Shown: piece by piece, positions 32,904 through 40,457 of the stretch
How positions within the stretch are numbered: the stretch's first letter is position 1
How the letters are laid out: every line of letters starts with the position of its first letter
Assembly: GCA_041658405.1 (NCBI GenBank)
Contig: JBBAAG010000022.1
Span: forward strand, 1-40,457
Source: Elusimicrobiota bacterium
GTDB lineage: Bacteria; Elusimicrobiota; UBA5214; JBBAAG01
Direction: 5' to 3'
DNA length: 40,457 bases
Notes under the pieces: model-generated
What the model saw: the letters and a program-made list of their open reading frames with translations, nothing else
Databases searched by the model: none
What the model was told of the DNA's origin: nothing
Position numbers and translations under genes: made by a program

Positions 32904-34049
32904 TCACCGGTAGTTCTCAATTGTTTCCAGTAAAGCATCAATATTTTCTGACGGTGTATCACACAAAACCTGGTTTGATACTCCAAGAATTATGCCGTTA
33001 TACTTTTTTGCAGCGTCAATACACACGCGTGTTTCTGTGATAACATCTTCCTTTGACCCCTGGCTTAATGTCCACGAACTAATATTGCCTAAACACGTAA
33101 GGTTTGGGTGTTTCACCCGCAGGTCTTCCACCCGCATCCCGGCATGCCGGTCAATTTCGTAATACCCGTGTACCCCAGCTTTTTCGAATAACATATCGGC
33201 AACAGGCCAGAGATTACCGTCGGATGCGAATATATGATACCCGTTGTTTGCACAGCAACAGTCTGATACTTGCTTAAGAGCAGGGAGCATTAGTTCGTTA
33301 AATAGCTGCGGTGAATAAAACGTGCCGGTATCTGTTGCGAAATCATGCCCTCCTAAAAAGTACCGGAAGCCGTGTTTTGCGAAGTGTTCAACATTACGTT
33401 TCACGCGGGTAAGCTGGATACTGATATACTCCTTCACTAACCCAGGGTCGAGTAACATTAATTCAAGCCATATGATTTCTGTGTGTACCGACGGGAGAAC
33501 AGTCGCGCAAGAAAGTTCAATCGCGTAATTGTTACCCAAAAGTTTCTGTGCCTTCAACGCGAACTCCTGGCTTTCATCTTTTGGCGTGTAGGCATTAACA
33601 GTTTTAAGGTTAGCATCGACATTACGCCGGACCTCGTCGGAAGTAAGCACGCGGGGACGGTACCACCCGTCGTATGACTGTTCAGTCCCAGGATCGTATT
33701 TCAGTACCCTCCAAGTATTCTCGTCGGAGCTGTTCTCAAACAGGTACGTATTATCGTCAATCTTGCGGGTAGGTTTTCTTGGCGCACGCCAGTACTGCGG
33801 ACGTACTAAATCCTGGCCGGTTATCCTGGCAAGGTCAACCGCGTCTTTAAATGAACGTTCGAGGTACTCGTCATGCCAGCCTTCGTACAATGACTTTACT
33901 TCCCGCCATTTTTGTATACCCCCGCCGATAAACGCTTCACGTTTAAGTATGTGCGACGCAGCTTTTGATGAGAACCCGCGGTGGTTAACCGGCACTTTAT
34001 CCGTCGGCTGTTTCTTAAACGCAGCTTCTACCCGCTCTTTTGGTGTCAT
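32904..34049 (-). CDS. Uroporphyrinogen decarboxylase-fold protein (zinc-site cysteines lost)
   Basis: This 381-residue protein starts with MTPKERVEAAFKKQPTDKVPV, the URO-D family opening. The barrel position that holds LHSCGC in the paralogue reads HIFASDGNLWPV (residues 272-283), so the Cys ligands are gone, although a CCC run (264-266) lies just before. Activity may therefore differ, or the protein may use another metal site. AGGGATATATT precedes ATG 34049, and 11 bases separate it from the sulfatase stop. The ExbB gene follows after 59 bases. Confidence 0.8.
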   Translation of the reverse strand: MTPKERVEAAFKKQPTDKVPVNHRGFSSKAASHILKREAFIGGGIQKWREVKSLYEGWHDEYLERSFKDAVDLARITGQDLVRPQYWRAPRKPTRKIDDNTYLFENSSDENTWRVLKYDPGTEQSYDGWYRPRVLTSDEVRRNVDANLKTVNAYTPKDESQEFALKAQKLLGNNYAIELSCATVLPSVHTEIIWLELMLLDPGLVKEYISIQLTRVKRNVEHFAKHGFRYFLGGHDFATDTGTFYSPQLFNELMLPALKQVSDCCCANNGYHIFASDGNLWPVADMLFEKAGVHGYYEIDRHAGMRVEDLRVKHPNLTCLGNISSWTLSQGSKEDVITETRVCIDAAKKYNGIILGVSNQVLCDTPSENIDALLETIENYR

Positions 34050-34060
34050 ATAATATATCC

Positions 34061-35620
34061 CTATTTAGGTTTTGCAGCTTTCCACCCGGCGTTGAGCTGT
34101 GCACTAAGTTTTGCGCATAAATCCTTATTTTTCTTGTCTAACGCAAGGTTAACATTTTCCCCGGGATCGGATTGATGGTCATAAAGTTCAACTCCAACAA
34201 CCTCGCCGGTATCACGGTTTTTCCATTCAGCATAACGGTACTGTTTTGTACGCATAGTATACCCCATAACCTTATTTGGGCGGGGATACTGGCTGAACGC
34301 TGCGGATTTCCAGTCACGGTTAGGTTCGTCAAGTAACGGTACCATACTGACACCTTCGAGCCCTTCCGGCAAAGGTAAGCCTGTGAGTTCGCATAATGTC
34401 GGGTAAATATCGACATACTCGGTTAATGCCGGAATCTTTACACCAATATTCTTTGTACCGGGTACGCGGAGGATTAACGGGACCCTGGTTGCGAGTTCAA
34501 AATTTGTATGTTTACACCATAACCCATGCTCGCCAAGTTGCCATCCATGATCGCCCCAGAGAATTATTATAGTATCGTTTTCAAGTTTAAGATCTTCAAT
34601 TTCTTTCATCAACCGCCCAACCTGTGCGTCAAGAAAGCTTGTACACGCATAGTATCCGTGTATAAGTTTTCGTGCGGTATCATCGGGTAATGGCCCGCTT
34701 TTCGGTATACCGAGATAACGCCGTACTTCCCCAGAATCGTGTAACGCAACCGTAGGACAATCTTTTGGTGCATACGGATTATCTGCTAATTTAAGTTTTG
34801 CCGGGTCGTATAGATCCCAGTATTTCTTAGGACAGCAGAACGGTAAGTGTGGTTTATGGTAGCCTACAGCAAAGAAGAACCGTTTATTTTTTATCTCTCT
34901 CAACTTTTCAACTGCTTTATCCGTAATCTGGCCATCATGATATTTATTATCATCGACATCCGCGGCTTCCCATGCGTAACTCCGTTCCGCGTCAGTACGG
35001 ATTTTATCGCCTTTCAACCCTTTATCCTTAGCTTCCTGTATTTTATCTTTACGATAATTTTCGTTCTCCGGAAGCGCATAGGTTATCGACGTGGTTTTGA
35101 TGTACTCATCCCACGACTGTTTATCATTAAGGTGGTAAACTTTACCTATTCCTACGGTATAGTATCCGTGGTTTTTAAAATTTTCAGGGAGTGTTATTGT
35201 ATCAGGTATAGTCTTTCTAAAATGTGTAGTGAGATCATAAATCTTGGTAGTATCCGGCCTCTTACCGGTCAATAAACTCGTCCGGGTTGGGCTGCATAAT
35301 GCTTGCTGGCAATACGCCTGGGTAAACATTACTCCCGTGGATGCCAGGCGGTCAAGGTTGGGGGTAAGCATTTGTTTTTGTCCATAACACCCGAGCTGTG
35401 TCCGCAGGTCGTCAACTGCAATAAATAGAACGTTGTATTTCCCGCAGTCAAGTTTAGTCCCTTTTTCCGCTAGAGCAGCTGCCTGTGATTTGTCTTTCAC
35501 TCCGCCAGGCACGATACTGTTTTCCATCGCAGCAGCTGTACAAGTGCCAGGATTGAACATCATTGCCATTACTGTAACTGTAGTTAGTTTGTTTAACAAC
35601 TGTTGTTGCTGATTTTTCAT
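34061..35620 (-). CDS. Sulfatase (iduronate-2-sulfatase-like)
   Basis: This 519-residue protein has the type I sulfatase signature C109-S-P-T-R113 followed by TSLLTG, where Cys is converted to formylglycine by a maturase (not in the window). Metal ligands are D70/D71 (AVDDLRTQLG) and the WGDHGWQLGEHG segment. The overall pattern (CQQALCSPTRTSLLTG, YHKPHLPF) is close to iduronate-2-sulfatase. A signal-like stretch (about 10-30) precedes the domain, so secretion or periplasmic location is likely. It could remove sulfate from a host or algal polysaccharide. AAGGAGAAAAGG lies upstream of ATG 35620. It is the first gene of the leftward operon. Confidence 0.85.
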   Translation of the reverse strand: MKNQQQQLLNKLTTVTVMAMMFNPGTCTAAAMENSIVPGGVKDKSQAAALAEKGTKLDCGKYNVLFIAVDDLRTQLGCYGQKQMLTPNLDRLASTGVMFTQAYCQQALCSPTRTSLLTGKRPDTTKIYDLTTHFRKTIPDTITLPENFKNHGYYTVGIGKVYHLNDKQSWDEYIKTTSITYALPENENYRKDKIQEAKDKGLKGDKIRTDAERSYAWEAADVDDNKYHDGQITDKAVEKLREIKNKRFFFAVGYHKPHLPFCCPKKYWDLYDPAKLKLADNPYAPKDCPTVALHDSGEVRRYLGIPKSGPLPDDTARKLIHGYYACTSFLDAQVGRLMKEIEDLKLENDTIIILWGDHGWQLGEHGLWCKHTNFELATRVPLILRVPGTKNIGVKIPALTEYVDIYPTLCELTGLPLPEGLEGVSMVPLLDEPNRDWKSAAFSQYPRPNKVMGYTMRTKQYRYAEWKNRDTGEVVGVELYDHQSDPGENVNLALDKKNKDLCAKLSAQLNAGWKAAKPK

Positions 35621-35707
35621 TTACCTTTTCTCCTTATTGTTAATGTTGTTATTACTGTAGTTTACAAAATAAATGCAAAAATTATACAAAAATATCACGG
35701 GTATGTA

Positions 35708-35852
35708 TGCAATTTAGCATCCTACTTTGCCCCACCCTTTTCATCCAATATTGACTCTGCATGTATTTGAACTATACGACGCTATAATTATATATACCCC
35801 CGGGTCATAATTCGATGTAAAAGACGGGTCAAATTGGGTTGCAAACTCACAC
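35708..35852. repeat. 145-bp direct repeat, copy 1 (imperfect inverted ends; mobile-element-like)
   Basis: This block matches 38206-38350 base for base apart from five substitutions and no gaps. Left and right ends are imperfect inverted repeats of about 21 bases: the left reads TTTAGCATCCTACTTTGCCCC and the reverse complement of the right reads GTTTGCAACCCAATTTGACCC (15 of 21 match). The centre holds an A/T-rich TATAATTATATATA. It contains no complete gene. The layout resembles the termini of an insertion sequence or a MITE. Confidence 0.75.
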
Positions 35853-35974
35853 TCTAGCGTGTAAGGTATGTTGTGCGTGTCAAAATAATGGCGTAAATAC
35901 TCGTGTGCAGCGTTTGCGTATAATTCGACTGTTAAGATTGAAACTGCCGGAATTACAAATCCCACAATTAACAC
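35741..35974 (-). pseudogene. ORF running into repeat copy 1 (likely gene remnant)
   Basis: A 77-codon frame begins at ATG 35974 with a short hydrophobic segment (LIVGFVIPAVSILTVE) and ends inside the 145-bp repeat. The first 41 residues come from unique DNA and the rest from the repeat, in the same manner as the amidase fragment at copy 2. No family is recognised. I regard it as a remnant cut by the repeat, not an intact gene. Confidence 0.4.
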
Positions 35975-36153
35975 ATTACAAAAAATAGCAATTGAATAGG
36001 ATTCTAAAACAAGTGAAGTCGTTGTTGATTTGAAGAAGGTTCAAGCATTGAGTGATTATTAAAGAAATTATTTATTTCCAAATTACATTTTGTATAATGA
36101 AAATATTGTATTAAATGTAATAACAAATATTGAAGAAGTAAATCGAGGTTGAC

Positions 36154-37272
36154 ATGAAAAAAAAATATAAAATCCTTATCAGTGTCGTAGTCCTGTTAAG
36201 TATCATCCGGCTTATTTTACCCTACATTGTATTGCATTATGCCAATAAAACATTAGCAAACGTCAAAGGGTATTACGGACATATTGACGATATAGATTTA
36301 TCCATCTACCGGGGCGCATACATCATTAACGATATTTATTTAAACAAAGTTGATTCTGTTTCAAAACAACAAACTCCGTTTTTTAAATCCCGCAACATTG
36401 ATTTATCCGTTGAATGGGGTGCACTTCTTCACGGATCCATTGTTGGTGAACTCACTTTCGATTCGCCCGAATTAATTTTTACAAAAGACAAAACCGACCT
36501 AACCGATGTAAAAAAAGACACCCCCGATTTTCGCAAACTCCTCAAAAATTTTATGCCCCTTAAAGTAAACCGTTTTGAAATCAATGACGGCACTATACGT
36601 TATGCCGACAACACATCCACACCAAAGGTTGATATAGCACTAAAGCAAACTCACATCCTCGCACTCAACCTCAAAAGCGTAATAGATGATAAAATAGAAC
36701 TCCCCTCCACTGTCACAGCACAGGCAAATGCCTATGAAGGAACTTTAAGCTTCAACATGAAATTAAATGCCTTGGCTGACAATGCAACATTCGATTTGAA
36801 TGCAGAAATAAAAAATACCAATCTTGTTTTACTAAATGACTTTTTTAAAGCGTATGGAAATTTTGATGTACACAGAGGCAACTTTGGATTATATACAGAA
36901 ATGGCTGCCAAGGATGGTAAATTTAAAGGATATGTCAAACCTATAATAAAAGATTTAAAAGTGGTGGGACCTGAAGACAGGCATGATACATTTTTTAATA
37001 AAGTATGGGAACAAATTGTAGGTGCTTCCGGAGTAATATTTAAAAATCAAAAAAAAGACCAAGTTGCAACTAAGGTGAATATGGAAGGCAGTTATAAAAA
37101 CCCGCAAACAAATACACTCGATGCAATTTGGGAAGTCCTGCTCAACGCCTTTGTACAGCCGCTCCTTCCCGAAGTTGACAATACGATAAGCATCAACTCG
37201 GTTAAAACAGAAACACCACAGGATAAAAGATATTTACTACAGCGTCAGGAAGAGGACAAGAAGAAGAAATGA
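36154..37272 (+). CDS. DUF748 family membrane-anchored protein
   Basis: This 372-residue protein has one N-terminal helix (about 7-29), then a long beta-rich region of the AsmA/DUF748 kind (for example YYGHIDDIDLSIYRGAY, RNIDLSVEWGALLHG, LTFDSPELIF). The C terminus is basic. DUF748 proteins are AsmA-like and associate with envelope lipid or protein trafficking; the mechanism is unknown. Its stop overlaps the YihY start by 4 bases. Base use is more A-rich at codon third positions than in the flanking genes, suggesting acquisition from another lineage such as Bacteroidota; this is judged by eye. Confidence 0.8.
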   Translation: MKKKYKILISVVVLLSIIRLILPYIVLHYANKTLANVKGYYGHIDDIDLSIYRGAYIINDIYLNKVDSVSKQQTPFFKSRNIDLSVEWGALLHGSIVGELTFDSPELIFTKDKTDLTDVKKDTPDFRKLLKNFMPLKVNRFEINDGTIRYADNTSTPKVDIALKQTHILALNLKSVIDDKIELPSTVTAQANAYEGTLSFNMKLNALADNATFDLNAEIKNTNLVLLNDFFKAYGNFDVHRGNFGLYTEMAAKDGKFKGYVKPIIKDLKVVGPEDRHDTFFNKVWEQIVGASGVIFKNQKKDQVATKVNMEGSYKNPQTNTLDAIWEVLLNAFVQPLLPEVDNTISINSVKTETPQDKRYLLQRQEEDKKKK

Positions 37273-38162
37273 AAAAGCAGTTCAAAAATATTCTTATCGT
37301 CTCAAAAACTGCTTTCAAAAAATGGTGGGCAAAAGACCCTTTTAAAGAAAGCGCAGTCATTGCATACTATGCAATATTTTCATTGCCCGGATTGCTTGTT
37401 GTAATCGTATCCTTAGCAGGATATTTTTTCGGACAAGAAGCCGTCAACGGACAAATAGCAGCGCAAATTGCCTCCACAATGGGTGCAGATACAGCCCAAC
37501 AAATTCAAGACATGATAGCAAAAGGAACCGAATCAAAAAATCATTTCTGGGCAACTATTATCGGAGCCATCACAATTCTTGTTGGAGCAACAGGCGTATT
37601 CGCGCAATTTCAAAAATCTATAAATACTATATGGGAAGTAAAAGCAGATGAATCTAAATCCGGCATTTTAAATTTGCTCAAAGCACGCTTATTTTCATTC
37701 GGACTTATAATTGCAATTGCATTTATCCTAATAGTATCACTCGTAATTTCTGCAACCCTATCCGCTTTCGGCACCTGGATAACAAATCATTTTTCAGAAT
37801 CCCTGGTCATTGTATTACAAGCCATCAATTCTATTTTATCACTTGGCATCCTTACAGTATTGTTCTCACTCATTTTTATATTTATTCCCGATGCAAAAAT
37901 AAAATGGCGGCACGTATGGATTGGCTCATTCGTTACCGCACTGTTATTTGAAATAGGAAAATTCGCCTTAGGATTATATTTCGGAACAGCAGACCCCGGT
38001 TCAGGATACGGAGCAGCAGGTTCAATTATTTTAATCCTGTTATGGGTATCCTATTCATCCATGATAGTTTTTTACGGAGCAGAGTTTACCCATGCTTATG
38101 CCAATTTTTTCTCAGGCAAAGTGCCACCAACAAAAATTGCCAAAAAACAAACAGAAAAATAA
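37269..38162 (+). CDS. YihY/virulence factor BrkB family inner-membrane protein
   Basis: This 297-residue protein has about six membrane helices. The N-terminal segment with DPFKESAVIAYYAIFSLPG is the family signature, and a helix-rich IWEVKADESKSGILNLLK loop follows the second helix pair. YihY/BrkB proteins (once miscalled RNase BN) are likely transporters or envelope factors with no settled function. ATGA couples it to the DUF748 gene, so both lie in one two-gene unit between the 145-bp repeats. No terminator was seen. Confidence 0.88.
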   Translation: MKKQFKNILIVSKTAFKKWWAKDPFKESAVIAYYAIFSLPGLLVVIVSLAGYFFGQEAVNGQIAAQIASTMGADTAQQIQDMIAKGTESKNHFWATIIGAITILVGATGVFAQFQKSINTIWEVKADESKSGILNLLKARLFSFGLIIAIAFILIVSLVISATLSAFGTWITNHFSESLVIVLQAINSILSLGILTVLFSLIFIFIPDAKIKWRHVWIGSFVTALLFEIGKFALGLYFGTADPGSGYGAAGSIILILLWVSYSSMIVFYGAEFTHAYANFFSGKVPPTKIAKKQTEK

Positions 38163-38205
38163 GGGACAAATATGATTGTCAAGACTGCCAAAGGTTACAC
38201 GGAAT

Positions 38206-38350
38206 TGCAATTTAGCATCCTACTTTGCCCCACCCTTTTCATCCAATATTGACCCGGCATGTATTTGAACTATCCGACGCTATAATTATATATACCCCTG
38301 GGTCATACTTCGATGTAAAAGACGGGTCAAATTGGGTTGCAAACTCACAC
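38206..38350. repeat. 145-bp direct repeat, copy 2
   Basis: The second copy is in the same orientation as copy 1, 2.5 kb away, starting 44 bases after the YihY gene. Its right end abuts the truncated amidase fragment, whose last codons run into the repeat. Both copies continue with TCTA on the right, with one extra C in this copy. Confidence 0.75.
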
Positions 38351-38539
38351 CTCTAAGTTTATCCATGATTCCTTCGTCCCATCTGGTCCAAAAGCACCAC
38401 CATCAAATTTTCCTTCTTTGTTTAAAGCACCGTGTCCAGGATCTATCAGAACTCTACTAACACCATAAAGATATGTTGATGAAAATAAAATGAAAATACA
38501 AAAAAACGAACAATTTATTAAATGTATATATTTATTCAT
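38345..38539 (-). pseudogene. Truncated N-acetylmuramoyl-L-alanine amidase (amidase_3) N-terminal fragment
   Basis: A 64-residue frame starts with a signal-like helix (about 5-25), then VLIDPGHGALN and DGGAFGPDGTKESWINLEV, the opening of the zinc amidase_3 fold with its His and Glu ligands. The frame stops at the junction with repeat copy 2, so most of the catalytic domain is missing. It overlaps the TolB-like propeller stop by 8 bases (ATGAATAA), which suggests the intact gene was once translated in that operon. The rest of the amidase is not elsewhere in the window. Confidence 0.75.
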
Positions 38540-39566
38540 ATATTACATCCGCCTCATATATTGCCAAATTCTTTTCTTCAGAAAATATGAGCTTCTTCCC
38601 ATCAGGGGACAACACTTCAAATGATTCTAGTAAGGTTGGGGTGGTGGTTAATTGAAATGTATTTTTAGTTATACTATCCCACATAAATAAATCTGAGCTA
38701 AGAGTAACCTCTCCGTCTTCTTCAGTGATTTGATATAATATAAATTGTCCGTCACTTGACCAACTCCCATGACCATTTAAATCACATAATAAATTGCCTT
38801 TATTGTCCAAAACATATTCATCATTAACTAAAATATACATTCTATTTTTGGAATATACTAGTCGCCGATAATTCCCTCCCGTTTCATTTTTTACGTCATC
38901 ATTGATTGTTATCAAGTTCTTGCTTTGTTTCCCATCTGTACTTATGCTAATTTCCCATATGTTGGAATTATCATCAATAATAAGTTTTGTGACCGATAGT
39001 TTTGGAGGATGTTCCATTTTCTTTCCATTTTCATCAAAATATTGAATATTTATGAACCCCTGTGTTTTGGATATTTCATAACAACAAAATTCTTTATTAT
39101 CCCATTCCACTTGACCTTTTGTTGGAAGACTGATTTTTTTTACTTTTTTTGCTTTAAGATCAACAATCATATTTTCTGCAACAAATATCTTCCCCTTACC
39201 TTTAACTGGTTCGGTTAAGATGTCTGTACCTAAAACTATTTTATTCCCATCTGTTGACCACACTCTTATTCCAATATAACCTTCGGTATCTTTGGAAAGA
39301 ATGGGAATATCTATCAAGGTCTCAGTTTCTATGTCAAATACTCGAATATTCGTGGGATGTGCTAAATATATTTTCTTGCTATCAGGCGACCAAGAAGATT
39401 GTCCCCACGACTCCCCTTCCGGGGTAATAGGTCGGATATTTTCTAATCTGATATTTGTTATATGAGAAGGTAAATTACCATCTTTTTTATCTTCTGCTAT
39501 AACATATGATGTAATACACAAAACTCCTATTAACACTAACTCCAAAACTTTGTGTTTGTTTTTCAT
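38532..39566 (-). CDS. Secreted TolB-like (PD40) beta-propeller protein
   Basis: This 344-residue protein has a signal peptide (about 1-24, ending SYVIAED), and then PD40/TolB-type blades: SWSPDSKKIYLA, WSTDGNKIVLG, SWSSDGQFILYQ and LSPDGKKLIFSE. It is exported to the periplasm or surface; the ligand is unknown. Low GC compared with the rest of the window, plus the truncated amidase downstream, fits an acquired segment. AGGGGG lies about 12 bases upstream of ATG 39566. Confidence 0.8.
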   Translation of the reverse strand: MKNKHKVLELVLIGVLCITSYVIAEDKKDGNLPSHITNIRLENIRPITPEGESWGQSSWSPDSKKIYLAHPTNIRVFDIETETLIDIPILSKDTEGYIGIRVWSTDGNKIVLGTDILTEPVKGKGKIFVAENMIVDLKAKKVKKISLPTKGQVEWDNKEFCCYEISKTQGFINIQYFDENGKKMEHPPKLSVTKLIIDDNSNIWEISISTDGKQSKNLITINDDVKNETGGNYRRLVYSKNRMYILVNDEYVLDNKGNLLCDLNGHGSWSSDGQFILYQITEEDGEVTLSSDLFMWDSITKNTFQLTTTPTLLESFEVLSPDGKKLIFSEEKNLAIYEADVIYE

Positions 39567-39891
39567 TAAACTTTATGTCCCCCTAATTCCCTAACTTTGT
39601 TTTACTACCCAAGCTGCATTTAGCCAATTTCAACAAATTAGACTATCCTATATCTTTTTCAAATTTAATAACCCTTGTTATATTAGACACCTGTATTTAA
39701 AAGTTCAAACTCAAACAAAATATCCCCTTATATTATTCTCACATACAACATTACTTGCAGATTCCTTAGGTACAACGATTCAATGAAGCGGTTTGAATCC
39801 ATACCTACATTAATAGTAGATATAATAACATTTGTCAAATTACAAATATGTAACACCTAAAGGCATATTGGCGTTTATATCAGAAACCCCG
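39567..39891. other. 325-bp A/T-rich intergenic region
   Basis: No ORF of note or RNA gene is visible. On the minus strand, TTGACA (39838-39833) with a 17-base spacer and TATTAA (39815-39810) is a weak promoter candidate for the TolB-like gene, about 240 bases upstream. No terminator hairpin is obvious after the response-regulator gene. Confidence 0.4.
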
Positions 39892-40457
39892 TTATTTTAG
39901 CCGGTAGCCTTTTTCTATAACTGTTTCAATACTATCATCGTTCGTCTTTATACCCAGTTTTACTCTTACCCTGCGTACAAGGATCTCCAAGCACCTGGTT
40001 TTCTTACCTATACTTTCTTCGCAGTTAAACAACGATTTGTATAACTCAGTTCGTGACACAACCTCGCCGTAGTTGTTTAACAGCAAGTGGATAAACTTAA
40101 ACTCTTTCAGTGTAAGCTCTATAAACCTATCACCTATCTTTACACCCAACGGCATCGCGCTTAGTTCATACCCGCCGCGTTTGTAGGTCAACATTACACC
40201 TTGTTTTCCACGGGTAACAGCTTTGTTTACCCGAGAAAGGACAACATCGGCGTCAGTACCTTTAACGATATAATCTTCCGCGCCGGCATCCAATCCGCGT
40301 ACCTGTTCCTCAGGGCTTACCGCTTTGCCGGTATAAAGTACTACGGGTATGTTTTCTGTTACAGGGTTCTGTTTTAACCTACGGCATAACTCCCAGCCGT
40401 CCGTGTCGGGCAGATTAACATCCAGGATTATTGTGTCCGGTTTGTATTGTTCCGCTA
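39892..40457 (-). CDS. OmpR/PhoB-type response regulator (5' end outside window)
   Basis: The frame stays open to the right window edge (188 codons visible plus stop), although a start at 40293 might be guessed from partial views. The visible receiver part has the phosphoacceptor Asp in IILDVNLPDTDGWE, the Thr in VVLYTGK, and AGAEDYIVKG with the switch Lys. The C-terminal winged helix (LTLKEFKFIHLLL, TRCLEILVRRVRVKLG, ETVIEKGYRLK) binds DNA. A cognate histidine kinase may lie beyond the window. Confidence 0.88.
   Translation of the reverse strand, partial: AEQYKPDTIILDVNLPDTDGWELCRRLKQNPVTENIPVVLYTGKAVSPEEQVRGLDAGAEDYIVKGTDADVVLSRVNKAVTRGKQGVMLTYKRGGYELSAMPLGVKIGDRFIELTLKEFKFIHLLLNNYGEVVSRTELYKSLFNCEESIGKKTRCLEILVRRVRVKLGIKTNDDSIETVIEKGYRLK

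Larger units (their letters stand above)
35621..36153. other. 533-bp intergenic region between the divergent sulfatase and DUF748 genes
   Basis: Apart from repeat copy 1 and the ORF fragment, this stretch holds a minus-strand TATAAT at 35681-35686 that may be the -10 box of the sulfatase operon, with no good -35 box. On the plus strand a TATAAT at 36093-36098 lies 56 bases before the DUF748 start, again without a clear -35. I see no RNA gene. Confidence 0.45.

Noticed and set aside
38163..38205. Search for a third copy of the 145-bp repeat or the missing amidase part near copy 2
   Set aside because: The short gap after YihY shows no amidase-like frame or further repeat.

Overview
The window looks like a chromosome segment of an uncultured, diderm (outer-membrane-bearing) and probably anaerobic bacterium. 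The evidence is two PorV/PorQ-type outer-membrane barrel proteins, secreted proteins ending in FlgD-like sorting-type domains, an ExbB/ExbD pair, type IV pilin-like proteins, a [4Fe-4S] ferredoxin, a radical-SAM lysine 2,3-aminomutase and an IscU/NifU scaffold. Base composition is moderate (roughly low 40s % GC by eye), stops are standard, and neighbouring genes often overlap by 4 to 11 bases. The gene mix resembles candidate phyla such as Elusimicrobiota, Firestonebacteria or Omnitrophota, but nothing here fixes the taxonomy. No tRNA, rRNA or CRISPR array was seen.

Layout. 1-2.9 kb (+): tail of a secreted protein, a Thr/Ala/Lys-rich secreted protein, a terminator and a YfhO-like membrane glycosyltransferase. 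2.9-10.6 kb (-): a tightly overlapping operon running from a giant prepilin-adhesin through a second prepilin and two tandemly duplicated PilX-like proteins, then DUF1015, CvpA and an overlapping 58-residue ORF. 10.7-12.8 kb (-): a duplicated small basic protein, KamA, and an excisionase-type HTH gene with iterated GGTGGTAA motifs upstream. 12.8-19.2 kb (+): housekeeping and redox genes (RlmD-like methyltransferase, ferritin-like protein, IscU, SIS-domain sugar isomerase/deaminase, ferredoxin), an ABC-2 exporter and a DUF4380 protein. 19.2-29.1 kb (+): a cell-surface locus with a seven-bladed SBBP propeller protein, two PorV-like barrels and a 1480-residue multidomain protein. 29.2-29.7 kb (+): a small FHA-domain protein. 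29.6-35.6 kb (-): a probable six-gene operon, sulfatase, URO-D-like, ExbB, ExbD, URO-D-like, serine hydrolase. 35.7-39.6 kb: an accessory segment with DUF748 and YihY genes between two 145-bp direct repeats, a truncated amidase and a TolB-like propeller. 39.9 kb to the end (-): an OmpR-type response regulator cut by the window edge.

How the genes may work together. The 19-29 kb locus pairs sorting-domain cargo proteins with PorV-like barrels, the pairing seen in type IX secretion. The prepilin operon looks like a minor-pilin tip complex carrying a large beta-rich adhesin. The sulfatase operon may desulfate or demethylate an imported compound, with ExbBD powering uptake; that is inference. The most unexplained structure is the 145-bp repeat pair with imperfect inverted ends, where both copies abut a shortened minus-strand reading frame.
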